Source: Planctomycetota bacterium (lineage in GTDB: Bacteria > Planctomycetota > Phycisphaerae > WQYP01). From it: DNA of 6,663 nt. The notes under the pieces are model-generated. The model was not told the DNA's origin, did no database searches, and saw nothing but the letters and a program-made list of their open reading frames with translations. The stretch spans positions 1 to 6,663 of the forward strand of contig JAJZCU010000120.1 of the NCBI GenBank assembly GCA_021828935.1. The letters run 5' to 3'. Positions 1-5,685 of the stretch are shown piece by piece. A program made the position numbers and the translations under genes. Numbering within the stretch: position 1 is the stretch's first letter; every line of letters starts with the position of its first letter.

Positions 1-2
1 GC

Positions 3-65
3 CAACTGACGCCGCCCCCGCCGCCCCCGCCGCCGCCGGCGCGGCCGGCCAACAAGCAGAAATAA
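3..65 (+). CDS. Probable 3' end of an upstream gene (partial, Pro-rich tail)
   Basis: This frame is open from the window edge to a TAA at 63-65. It encodes a proline run followed by a short polar end, QLTPPPPPPPPPARPANKQK. Proline/alanine tails are common at the ends of GC-rich bacterial proteins, so it may be the C-terminus of a gene lying mostly outside the window. The call is weak because the same GC-rich stretch is also open one frame over (2-145), where it reads as an Ala/Pro tail running through the palindrome at 121-142. No domain is visible and no function can be given. Confidence 0.3.
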   Translation, partial: QLTPPPPPPPPPARPANKQK

Positions 66-120
66 GGGGTGCTACGTGGGCGCCTGCTGCTGGTGCGAAA
101 TTATCGGTAAACTGCGCACC

Positions 121-142
121 AGCCCCCATTAATGGTGGGGCT
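121..142. repeat. REP-like palindrome, 5' copy
   Basis: AGCCCC (121-126) pairs with GGGGCT (137-142) around a CATTAATG centre, giving a hairpin of six base pairs with a short GT bulge above it. No T-run follows, so it is not an ordinary intrinsic terminator. Its core (CCATT...ATGGTGGG) closely resembles the larger palindrome at 6612-6645, which suggests both belong to one dispersed family. Whether it is genome-wide cannot be seen from this window. Confidence 0.4.
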
Positions 143-206
143 TGAGGCGACGGGGCGGAAACCGGCGCGCTGTGAAGAAAAATCCGTCATGCGGCGCCGC
201 GGGCGG

Positions 207-214
207 TATACAAT
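207..214 (+). promoter_or_regulatory. Candidate -10 box upstream of yacG
   Basis: TATACAAT lies in otherwise GC-rich DNA about 50 bp before the first likely yacG start (266). No convincing -35 hexamer sits 16-18 bp upstream, where the sequence around 184-189 matches poorly. A start near 221 would leave a leader of about 45 bases. The call rests on the -10 match and its position alone. Confidence 0.3.
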
Positions 215-265
215 AGCTTGGCCGCGAGAAGCGGATTGGCTGATTGCCCGTATAGGAACCAAGGT

Positions 266-520
266 ATGGCGGAAAACATTTCGCGCAGGGTGAAACCCAT
301 GGGGGAAGACGGCGGCGTGTACAAATGCCCGATCTGCGGCAAACCCGTCGCCCATATCAACGTGCCTGCATTCCCATTTTGTAGTCCAACGTGTCGCTTG
401 GTCGATTTAAACAAATGGCTGGAGGGTTCCTATGGCGCGTCGCGACCGTTGGACCCATCGGATGAGTTGGGCGATATGCCCGCGGCGCCGCCGCTTCGGC
501 GCCCGGTCTGCGAGGATTAG
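266..520 (+). CDS. yacG: DNA gyrase inhibitor YacG (zinc-binding)
   Basis: This is a small zinc protein of the YacG family. In E. coli the family binds GyrB and inhibits DNA gyrase, and it acts in the cytoplasm. The 84 residues contain the family signature in order: CPICGK (Cys21, Cys24), then FPFCSPTC (Cys39, Cys43), then RLVDLNKWLEGSY. The pattern C-x2-C-x14-C-x3-C is the zinc site, and the DLxxWL segment is the most conserved part of the family. The tail (about 57-84) is acidic, then Pro/Ala-rich. The start is uncertain. ATG 266 has AGGA eight bases upstream. ATG 299 has AGGG eight bases upstream and gives a 73-residue protein closer to the usual length of about 65. A TTG at 218 would extend it further, without family support. 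A candidate terminator follows directly, so the gene may be transcribed alone. Confidence 0.9.
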   Translation: MAENISRRVKPMGEDGGVYKCPICGKPVAHINVPAFPFCSPTCRLVDLNKWLEGSYGASRPLDPSDELGDMPAAPPLRRPVCED

Positions 521-523
521 AAA

Positions 524-543
524 CGCCGGCGCGCCGGTTTTTT
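524..543 (+). terminator. Candidate intrinsic terminator after yacG
   Basis: The perfect 12-base palindrome CCGGCGCGCCGG (526-537) is followed immediately by six T (538-543), four bases after the yacG stop. The folded stem can be only about four GC pairs with a four-base loop, which is short. The exact placement between stop codon and T-run is the main support. Confidence 0.4.
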
Positions 544-563
544 CCACACTTTTCGCGGCTGTC

Positions 564-587
564 AAAAAAAAACCCTCTGGCAGGGTT
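564..587 (-). terminator. Candidate minus-strand intrinsic terminator
   Basis: AACCCT (571-576) and AGGGTT (582-587) form a six-pair stem with a five-base loop. On the minus strand this stem is followed by an unbroken run of T, read as A at 564-572 on the plus strand. That is the classic terminator layout for minus-strand transcription. No minus-strand coding region lies upstream of it in that direction, and on the plus strand no T-run follows the stem. Confidence 0.4.
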
Positions 588-614
588 GAAAATCGCCAAT
601 TTCCAGTCCACAAT
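586..614 (+). promoter_or_regulatory. Candidate promoter of the Hc1-like gene
   Basis: TTGAAA (586-591) matches the -35 consensus at five of six positions. After a 17-base spacer comes CACAAT (609-614), which matches the -10 consensus at four of six. Transcription would begin near 621 and give a leader of about 70 bases. That leader can form a seven-pair hairpin, CGCGTGC (630-636) with GCACGCG (644-650), before the AAAGGAG ribosome-binding site. The -35 overlaps the stem of the minus-strand terminator-like hairpin. Confidence 0.35.
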
Positions 615-689
615 ACGTTCGCCGGTAGTCGCGTGCAGTCTCCGCACGCGGGCATGCCAGGCGTACATTGCAAAGGAGCATTGTTGGTT

Positions 690-872
690 ATGGAAGAATA
701 TGAACAGCTAAAAAAATTGGTGGCCGACGCGGCGGATGATATTGACAAGGCCGAGGGCGGGAACAAGACCGCCGGAACCCGCGTACGCAAGCAGATGCAA
801 TCCATCAAGGAAGTGGCGCAGCGGCTGCGTATCAAGATTTTGGAAAGCAAAAGCGGCGCAGAGACGCCCTGA
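690..872 (+). CDS. Histone H1-like protein, Hc1 family
   Basis: This 60-residue, largely helical protein is rich in Lys, Arg, Glu and Ala. It resembles the short Hc1-like proteins seen in planctomycetes and the N-terminal part of chlamydial Hc1. The best matching stretch is DIDKAEGGNKTAGTRVRK (about 18-35), followed by a conserved-looking QSIKEVAQRLRIKILE helix. Chlamydial Hc1 condenses the chromosome. For this short form, which lacks the long Lys/Ala-rich tail, DNA binding is an inference. AAAGGAG (672-678) lies 11 bases before ATG 690. TTG 684 is a possible alternative five bases from that site. The frame is open further upstream, but that part overlaps yacG and does not look like a protein. 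It probably has its own promoter and is separated from the next gene by 154 bp. Confidence 0.8.
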   Translation: MEEYEQLKKLVADAADDIDKAEGGNKTAGTRVRKQMQSIKEVAQRLRIKILESKSGAETP

Positions 873-1026
873 AGTCGATGCGAGGAAAGGCCCAATGGCT
901 TTTCACTGGGCTGCGGGCATGTGGCCGCTGTTCCGCGGTATCGTGCTGGTCCGGTTGTCGGCCGCGCCCTGATCGGTGACGCGGCGGCTGGGGTGGTTTT
1001 TGCGACTATTTTTGTGAGACGTCGGC
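873..1026. other. Intergenic, Hc1-like gene to FabZ-like gene
   Basis: This is 154 bp without a supported gene. GCCCA near 891 and TGGGC near 908 can form a weak five-pair stem, but no T-run follows it. Two short T-runs, near 996-1000 and 1009-1013, lie just before the dehydratase start. I see no clear promoter and only a weak ribosome-binding site (GTGAG) before ATG 1027. Confidence 0.4.
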
Positions 1027-1500
1027 ATGGCGCCGCCTTTTTTATTTGACATTTCCACGCTCGATATCGACAAAATAGTCGTGCCGCTGGAAGAAATTCG
1101 CAAGATCAACCCGCAGCGGCACGAAATGGAGCAGCTTTCGGGCATTCTTTACTTGAATATGGAGACGGCCACGGTCATTGGCGTAAAGCATGTGACCATG
1201 GACGACTTTTGGGTGCGCGGGCACATTCCAGGGCGCCCGTTAATGCCTGGGGTGCTGATGATTGAAGCGGCGGCACAATTATGTTCGTTCGTGACGCGGC
1301 TGAAAATGGGGGAAGAGGGCTTCATTGGGTTCGCGAAATGTGACGATACGCGCTTCCGTGGCATCGTCACGCCGCCGTCTTCCCTGATCGTCATCGCGCA
1401 GATGGCGGAAATTGGCCGCCGCCGCGCCGTGGCCAAGTGCCAGGGCATCTGCAAGGGCACGCTGGTGTTTGAATCGACGATCACCGGCATGGCAGTGTGA
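1027..1500 (+). CDS. fabZ: FabZ-like 3-hydroxyacyl-ACP dehydratase (hotdog fold)
   Basis: The family removes water from 3-hydroxyacyl-ACP to give trans-2-enoyl-ACP in fatty acid elongation, in the cytoplasm. The active-site block is RGHIPGRPLMPGVLMIEAAA (64-83). His66 and Glu80 are 14 residues apart, the same spacing as His54 and Glu68 of E. coli FabZ, and the PGVLMIEAAAQ start of the central helix is intact. The usual GHFP is GHIP here. The protein has 157 residues, slightly longer than typical FabZ. It has an N-terminal extension of about 30 residues (FDISTLDIDKIV, then KINPQRHEMEQL) that I associate from memory with planctomycete versions. FabA, or a dehydratase of another lipid or polyketide pathway, is possible, but the motif favours FabZ. 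No other fatty acid gene is nearby, so this may be an extra copy. The gap to the next gene is 90 bp. Confidence 0.85.
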   Translation: MAPPFLFDISTLDIDKIVVPLEEIRKINPQRHEMEQLSGILYLNMETATVIGVKHVTMDDFWVRGHIPGRPLMPGVLMIEAAAQLCSFVTRLKMGEEGFIGFAKCDDTRFRGIVTPPSSLIVIAQMAEIGRRRAVAKCQGICKGTLVFESTITGMAV

Positions 1501-1590
1501 TATAACGCCCGGGTATTCTGGCGCCGCGTGGTCATCGCCACGCCGAACCCGCGCCGCTGGCGCCGTTCATAAGATTTTTCGCGAGCCGTC

Positions 1591-2931
1591 ATGCCATTGT
1601 TCACGCTTCCGCCTGAGCTTTCTTCCGGCATCGGGGATGCGTGGCGATCAGTTCCGCTGCAATCGGCCCAGGGGGCGACCGCGATTGATTTTTCCGCCAT
1701 TCCCAACCGCCGCGCCGTCTATGTTTTTCTGGAAGAAGACGAACATGTGGTTCTGGTGGCCACCACCGCGCACCTGCGCAACACGCTGGTCCACCGGCTG
1801 GCGGAAATTCCGGAAGGCGCCCACACGCGGGCCATTCCTTATGGCCAATTCTGCCGCAAACTGATTTATTTTCCCGCGCATAGCCCATTTTCGGCTGATC
1901 TTATTTTTTTATTATTGGTGCGCCATTGGTATCCCCAGACGTTTGGCGAGATGCTCTCCTGGCGCCGGCCGTGGTTCGTTGAGGCCCGCATTGGCCAGAT
2001 GTTTCCACGGTTGATAAAGACCGATTCGCCCGAAGAGTTGTCCCTGGCCGCCGGCCCGGTGGATTCGCGCGCGGCGGCGGGGCGGCTCATTGAGACCGTC
2101 GAAGAACTCTTTGACCTGTGCCGGTACTATTCTATTTTGCAACAGGCGCCCGATGGCGCTGCCTGCGCATACAAAGACATGGGTAAATGCCCAGCGCCAT
2201 GTGATGGCAGCATTTCAATGGATCAATACCGCACGCAGCTCGCGGCGGCGATTGATTTGGCTCGAAATCTGCATGCGCCCTGCGGCGATTCGGCATGGAA
2301 CCGGTGGCATGCCGCGCAGGAAAGCGCCATGCGGCAGGCCGCGGCGCAGTTGCGTTTCGAGCAGGCCAATAACTTAAAGACCCGGCTGGCACGGGCCGAT
2401 GTTCTGCAAACCTCGGCCTTTGCCGCCGTGCAGGCCGCTGATAAATTTTGTTATCTGGCGCTGCAGCCGGGAGCAGGCCGGCCTTGGATTGAACCATTCT
2501 ACATACATGGGGGGACAATACAGCGGCAAGCGGCGGTTCACAAGCGGGATTTGCCCGCGGCGTGCGGCCGTTGGTGTACGGACGTTTGTGCCGCTGCGAA
2601 TTCCGCGGAGGACTTTCAATCGTCGCGGTTGTGGTTCGCCGGGCTGCTGACGCATCATTTATACCGTGGCGAAGCCGATCCGGGCCTGTATTTGCCAGCG
2701 CAGGAATTGCATGATGAGCAGGCGGTGTGTCGGCGGGTCCAGGAATGGCTCAAAAAGCCGCCGCGAAAAATGCCCGGCGATCCCGGGGCCTCCAGCGGCG
2801 CCGACAATTCCGCCGCCGGCCCCAGCCCGGACCTGATTTCTGAAGCCACGGCGAATGCGGCGCCGACGAACTTATACCCCGGCGCGGGGCGCGCCGGAAG
2901 CAGCAACCCCGCCGCGGAGGAACATGTCTGA
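1591..2931 (+). CDS. UvrC-like protein with degenerate GIY-YIG and no 5'-nuclease domain
   Basis: UvrC is the dual-incision nuclease of UvrABC repair. This 446-residue protein has UvrC architecture without its nuclease chemistry. Residues 42-70 align with the GIY-YIG core (AVYVF, then LVATTAHLRNTL), but by hand alignment to Thermotoga UvrC the catalytic Tyr29, Lys32, Arg39, Tyr43 and Glu76 become Leu55, Thr58, Thr65, Arg69 and about Phe106. Residues 150-176 follow the UvrC GP-x-x-S region. Next comes an intact four-cysteine cluster, Cys177-x14-Cys192-x7-Cys200-x3-Cys204 (MGKCPAPCDG), the site of an iron-sulfur cluster in UvrC. Residues 236-275 form a UVR helix pair (LRFEQANNLKTRL). The C-terminal RNase H-like and HhH domains are missing. 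The tail (about 388-446) is Pro/Ala/Gly-rich. It overlaps the recombinase start by one base. The ribosome-binding site before ATG 1591 is weak. I infer a structural or DNA-sensing role. Confidence 0.75.
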   Translation: MPLFTLPPELSSGIGDAWRSVPLQSAQGATAIDFSAIPNRRAVYVFLEEDEHVVLVATTAHLRNTLVHRLAEIPEGAHTRAIPYGQFCRKLIYFPAHSPFSADLIFLLLVRHWYPQTFGEMLSWRRPWFVEARIGQMFPRLIKTDSPEELSLAAGPVDSRAAAGRLIETVEELFDLCRYYSILQQAPDGAACAYKDMGKCPAPCDGSISMDQYRTQLAAAIDLARNLHAPCGDSAWNRWHAAQESAMRQAAAQLRFEQANNLKTRLARADVLQTSAFAAVQAADKFCYLALQPGAGRPWIEPFYIHGGTIQRQAAVHKRDLPAACGRWCTDVCAAANSAEDFQSSRLWFAGLLTHHLYRGEADPGLYLPAQELHDEQAVCRRVQEWLKKPPRKMPGDPGASSGADNSAAGPSPDLISEATANAAPTNLYPGAGRAGSSNPAAEEHV

Positions 2932-3950
2932 TGGGCGCCTCGGTGACATTATCGACGGTAAGAACTTCACAAGAACCATCGGCGCCGGCCGGCGACGCGC
3001 CGGCCCCGCCGCCGGCGCCGGCCCCCGCGGATTGCCAGGCCATTGATGCCTTCATTTCCTACGTCTCAACTGAACTTGGTCTGGCGGAAAATACGGTCTT
3101 GGCCTACCGTACCGATCTGCTTGATTACGCGGGTTTCTGCCAGCGCGACAATCCCGCCGGTGGGGGCGTCTTGAACGCGGGTCTGGAAACGCTGGGACGT
3201 TACTTAAAAACCCTGCAGGCCCAGCGGCGCATGGCCATGTCCAGCATTCTGCGGCACACGGTCACGCTGAAAATGTTTTACCGGTTTGGCCGCAGCCGCG
3301 GGCTATGCGCTGAAAATCCCACCGAATTGCTGGACCGCCCGCGGCATGAACAAAAATTGCCCGACGTTCTTGGCCGTGAACAGGTGCTGCGCCTGCTGGC
3401 GGCGGTTCCGCCAGAGCATCCACTGGCCGCGCGTGACCGGGCGATCGTGGAATTGTTCTATGCCTGCGGCTTGCGGGCTTCGGAGCTCGCCGATTTAACA
3501 TTCAATGATCTGCACATCGACTTAGGCGTCATCCGCGTGATCGGCAAGGGCCGCAAGGAACGCATTATACCCATCGGCAAGCCCGCCGCGGCGGCAATCG
3601 CCCAATACGTAAGCCACCTGCGCCCGCATTTAATGCTGGCCCCGGTGCGACGCGGCAAAGGGCCGCTGCGTGAACACGGTCATGTCTTTGTTTCACGTTC
3701 GGGCCGGAAGATCAACCGCATCGTGCTGTACCAGCGGATCACGGAGCTGTGCAAAAACGCCGGTTTGCGGAAAATTCATCCGCATACGTTGCGTCACAGT
3801 TTTGCCACACATCTGCTTTCCGGCGGCGCCGATCTGCGCGTGGTGCAGGAACTGCTGGGCCACGCCGATGTCGGGACGACGCAGATTTATACGCATGTTG
3901 ATTCGGATAGGCTAAAAAGTGTTCATGAGAAATTCCATCCGCGCCCGTGA
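2931..3950 (+). CDS. xerD: Tyrosine recombinase XerC/XerD
   Basis: This site-specific recombinase cuts and rejoins DNA at dif-like sites to resolve chromosome dimers. Residues 37-125 are the SAM-like core-binding domain (LGLAENTVLAYRTDLLDY). Residues 143-339 are the catalytic domain with all six expected residues: Arg182 (CGLRASEL), Lys206 (GKGRKER), His285 and Arg288 (HPHTLRHSFATHLL), His311 (LLGHADVGTTQIY) and nucleophile Tyr320. Spacings match E. coli XerD except for about seven extra residues between Lys206 and His285, near LAPVRRGKGPL. It ends in a typical HEKFHPR. The 339 residues exceed the usual ~300 because of a Pro/Ala-rich leader (about 1-36). ATG 2931 overlaps the TGA of the upstream gene (TGATG), with GGAGG ten bases upstream, so coupling is likely. 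XerC and XerD cannot be separated with certainty, though the C-terminus favours XerD. Phage or transposon integrases are less likely given the context. Confidence 0.9.
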   Translation: MGASVTLSTVRTSQEPSAPAGDAPAPPPAPAPADCQAIDAFISYVSTELGLAENTVLAYRTDLLDYAGFCQRDNPAGGGVLNAGLETLGRYLKTLQAQRRMAMSSILRHTVTLKMFYRFGRSRGLCAENPTELLDRPRHEQKLPDVLGREQVLRLLAAVPPEHPLAARDRAIVELFYACGLRASELADLTFNDLHIDLGVIRVIGKGRKERIIPIGKPAAAAIAQYVSHLRPHLMLAPVRRGKGPLREHGHVFVSRSGRKINRIVLYQRITELCKNAGLRKIHPHTLRHSFATHLLSGGADLRVVQELLGHADVGTTQIYTHVDSDRLKSVHEKFHPRP

Positions 3951-4047
3951 GAAGCAGCGTGGACCCGTGCCGGTGGGTGAATTATGCACCGCGGGTGGCG
4001 CGGATGCGCGCGAATACGATGGGGGAGCGGGACGGGCGTACATTGCA
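3951..4047. other. Convergent intergenic gap
   Basis: This is 97 bp between the 3' ends of the recombinase and the minus-strand UVR gene. ACCC and GGGT (about 3963-3978) can close a small hairpin with wobble pairs, but neither strand has a T-run after a stable stem. I see no clear intrinsic terminator for either gene, so read-through or factor-dependent ending is possible. Confidence 0.4.
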
Positions 4048-5001
4048 TCATGGCTCGGGCTTGCGCCGGCGGGGGTTGGGGCGGTCCGGTGAATCGGCGC
4101 GCGGCGGCAATGACTTGCCGGGCTTTGGCGGCTGGCCGGAGCGGGCGCCTTTGCCGCTGACTTTCCTGGCGTCGTTGTGCAGAACGTGCGTTTGGGCGTG
4201 AGACTGCGCGGTATCCAGCGCCAACAACTGATCGCGCAGCTGCGCCGCTTCTTCATAGCGCTGTTCCTGGAGCGCTGTTTTGAGCTTTTTCTGCAGGGCC
4301 TTACGCGGATCGTGCGGCAGTTGCTTGCGCAGTTGCCGCATAATTTCAATCAGCGTCGTGGCCTCATCGGATTCGCGGAACATCCGCATGCGGTGCCGCT
4401 TGGGCACGCCCGGAATACTGCCATACAAACCAGCAATAGCCCGCACGGAGCCGCGCAGATACGCCAAGGCCGTTTGTACATAGCCTTCTTTCAACGCGGC
4501 GCCGGCCCGGGCCCGCCCCTGCATCATAATGATGTAAGGCCGATATTGTTCCAAATGATAGCGGTCCTGATCGCGGCGGCCGTATTTGTTGCACAAATCC
4601 ATCACGTCCAGATTGTGCTGGGTGTCACGGATGACCGCATCGAACTGTTCCAGCACAAACAGGCTCAGGTAACGGTGGTAGAACATGGCCGATTCTTCGC
4701 GCAGGGCTTGGCAATCGCGCGACCCTAAGAAAAAGCCGGTGTCCGAACCGCGGCGACGCTGGTGGTTGCGTAACCGGGCCTGGTGAAAATCCAGTTCGCT
4801 TAAACTGTGGTGGGGCCGTTTGCCGTCGGGCCGGCCGGTCATTTCCATTTGCAGAATGCCCAGGTCGAGGCGCATTTGCAATTTTGGCCTGCCGTCTTTG
4901 CCGGGAACAACCCGCACATTGACCTGGCCATGTTCAAATTTCCAGCCCGCCATTGCTTCGGTGATGTCGAAGTGTGATGGATGCGGTGCGGGACGTTTCA
5001 T
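4048..5001 (-). CDS. UvrB/UvrC (UVR) motif-containing protein
   Basis: A 317-residue protein whose one recognisable domain is a UVR helix pair near 232-262 (KTALQEQRYEEAAQLRDQLL), the module through which UvrB and UvrC contact each other. The N-terminal half contains LQMRLDLGILQMEMTGRPDG (41-60), a strongly patterned segment that I recall from planctomycete UVR-motif proteins. Residues 100-190 are helical with many aromatics (FYHRYLSLFVLEQF). The tail (about 277-317) is Pro/Lys/Arg-rich and probably disordered. No nuclease, helicase or ATPase motif is visible, so it is neither UvrB nor UvrC. A regulatory or scaffolding role is inference. ATG 5001 is chosen because GGAGG (5007-5011 on the plus strand) lies five bases upstream and the product begins MKRPAPHPSHFDITEAM. 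A start at 5043 would fall inside the promoter-like box. Confidence 0.8.
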   Translation of the reverse strand: MKRPAPHPSHFDITEAMAGWKFEHGQVNVRVVPGKDGRPKLQMRLDLGILQMEMTGRPDGKRPHHSLSELDFHQARLRNHQRRRGSDTGFFLGSRDCQALREESAMFYHRYLSLFVLEQFDAVIRDTQHNLDVMDLCNKYGRRDQDRYHLEQYRPYIIMMQGRARAGAALKEGYVQTALAYLRGSVRAIAGLYGSIPGVPKRHRMRMFRESDEATTLIEIMRQLRKQLPHDPRKALQKKLKTALQEQRYEEAAQLRDQLLALDTAQSHAQTHVLHNDARKVSGKGARSGQPPKPGKSLPPRADSPDRPNPRRRKPEP

Positions 5002-5041
5002 GCATACCTCCAGCGGGGCGAATGTCGCGCCCGGTCGATGC

Positions 5042-5047
5042 ATTATA
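5042..5047 (-). promoter_or_regulatory. -10 box for the UVR-motif gene
   Basis: A perfect TATAAT on the minus strand lies 40 bases before ATG 5001. Transcription from about 5035 would leave a leader of about 34 bases containing the GGAGG site. The -35 region (near 5064-5070, TTTCAC on the minus strand) is a poor match, so the call rests on the perfect -10 and its spacing. Confidence 0.5.
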
Positions 5048-5142
5048 GCCAGGGGCGCGCCGGGTGAAAGTCTAAAATTTTAACGGCTCAGTTGGGTTGG
5101 CCAACGGAGGGAAAATGATCGCGGCGTCAGCCCGTTTCTAAA

Positions 5143-5148
5143 TATAAT
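5143..5148 (+). promoter_or_regulatory. Distal TATAAT box
   Basis: TATAAT sits in an AT-rich patch (CTAAATATAATTGG) inside GC-rich DNA. No -35 match is found at 16-18 bp. If used, it would give a leader of nearly 190 bases before ATG 5342. It may be incidental. Confidence 0.25.
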
Positions 5149-5278
5149 TGGACCGGCGCCCGATGGCACATTTTTTCCCCCCGGAAGCACGCCGCCGCAC
5201 AGGCGAAGGGAAAAACGCTGAGTCACGTCCCGCGAGAAGATCAGGCGGCGAGCCAGTGCAAATCGAGGGGTTAAAGCA

Positions 5279-5284
5279 TATAAT
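5279..5284 (+). promoter_or_regulatory. Proximal -10 box for the 5342 gene
   Basis: A perfect TATAAT (in GCATATAATACTCGG) lies about 58 bases before ATG 5342, leaving a leader of about 50 bases. The best -35 at a 17-base spacing is GTGCAA (5256-5261), three of six matches. It is the more likely promoter of the small gene and, with only 10 bp between them, of the HEPN-type gene behind it. Confidence 0.45.
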
Positions 5285-5341
5285 ACTCGGCGTGGCGCGG
5301 CTGCGGAACCAGCCGGCGTCAATGCAATTGGAGGCTCAATT

Positions 5342-5596
5342 ATGCCGTTTCAGCAGGATACCGCCTTTGCCGATGAGATCAGTCGAGCATATGGGAAGTA
5401 TCACTCTACATTCCGCAGCCAGACTGACCAAGTGCTGGCGCAGCTCTTTGAGAAAAATGGATGGCTGGTTGCGCATGTGTCCTTCCCCACGGGTCTAAAG
5501 CCCGAAGAGGTGACCGACACCTACGTAGGGGATTTGAATCGCTGCGCGGCTGATCACGGCTTTGCGGGCAAACTGAGACTCATCTACTCCGAATAG
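5342..5596 (+). CDS. Hypothetical protein, 84 residues
   Basis: I do not recognise this protein. It has 84 residues, no signal peptide, no membrane segment, one cysteine and a slightly acidic composition. It looks like a small alpha/beta fold: a helix (about 8-38, DEISRAYGKYHSTFRSQTDQ), a strand-like LVAHVSFP (42-49), a helix (53-73) and a C-terminal strand KLRLIYSE. The start is well supported, because GGAGG (5330-5334) lies seven bases before ATG 5342 and a TATAAT box lies upstream. The HEPN-type gene begins 10 bp after its stop, so the two are probably co-transcribed. Pairing of a small gene with a HEPN gene can indicate a toxin-antitoxin or immunity unit, but nothing in this protein itself shows an antitoxin fold. 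The overlapping frame 5148-5498 is judged a shadow. Confidence 0.65.
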   Translation: MPFQQDTAFADEISRAYGKYHSTFRSQTDQVLAQLFEKNGWLVAHVSFPTGLKPEEVTDTYVGDLNRCAADHGFAGKLRLIYSE

Positions 5597-5685
5597 CCGA
5601 AGCAATATGGTAAAAGTTCGCATTTCAGTTCATTTGCCTTACTTATCTGCTTGTCCTGCCGCCTGGCGTATATCCAACGCCGGGC

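Larger units (their letters stand above)
5048..5341. other. Divergent intergenic region, about 290 bp
   Basis: The region lies between the minus-strand UVR gene and the + strand block. Besides the minus-strand -10 box at its left edge, it holds two plus-strand TATAAT boxes (5143-5148 and 5279-5284), a T6-C6 tract near 5170-5182, and GC-rich sequence able to form short stems. A long frame crosses it from a TTG at 5148 into 5498, but that frame overlaps the better-supported 5342 gene and has no ribosome-binding site. I recognise no known riboswitch, tRNA or small RNA. Confidence 0.4.

Noticed and set aside
484..503. GGCGCCG/CGGCGCC hairpin inside yacG
   Set aside because: It is a strong stem but lies within the yacG coding region with no T-run after it. 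The better terminator candidate follows the stop codon.
432..689. Upstream extension of the Hc1-like frame to 432
   Set aside because: It overlaps yacG, crosses a terminator and promoter-like region, and gives an Arg-rich sequence without family character. The ribosome-binding site supports the start at 690.
1526..1543. GCGTGG/CCACGC hairpin between the FabZ-like and UvrC-like genes
   Set aside because: No T-run follows within the expected distance, so I cannot call it a terminator.
4177..4728. 183-residue plus-strand frame opposite the UVR gene
   Set aside because: It is a shadow of the minus-strand gene, which has a UVR motif, a ribosome-binding site and a TATAAT box.
5190..5235. CACAGGCGAA patch resembling part of a cyclic di-GMP-I riboswitch
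   Set aside because: The second conserved block (ACGCAAAGC) and the expected pairing are missing.
5148..5498. 116-residue frame overlapping the 5342 gene
   Set aside because: It has a TTG start with no ribosome-binding site and a basic, irregular composition, and it overlaps a frame with a strong GGAGG and better protein character.
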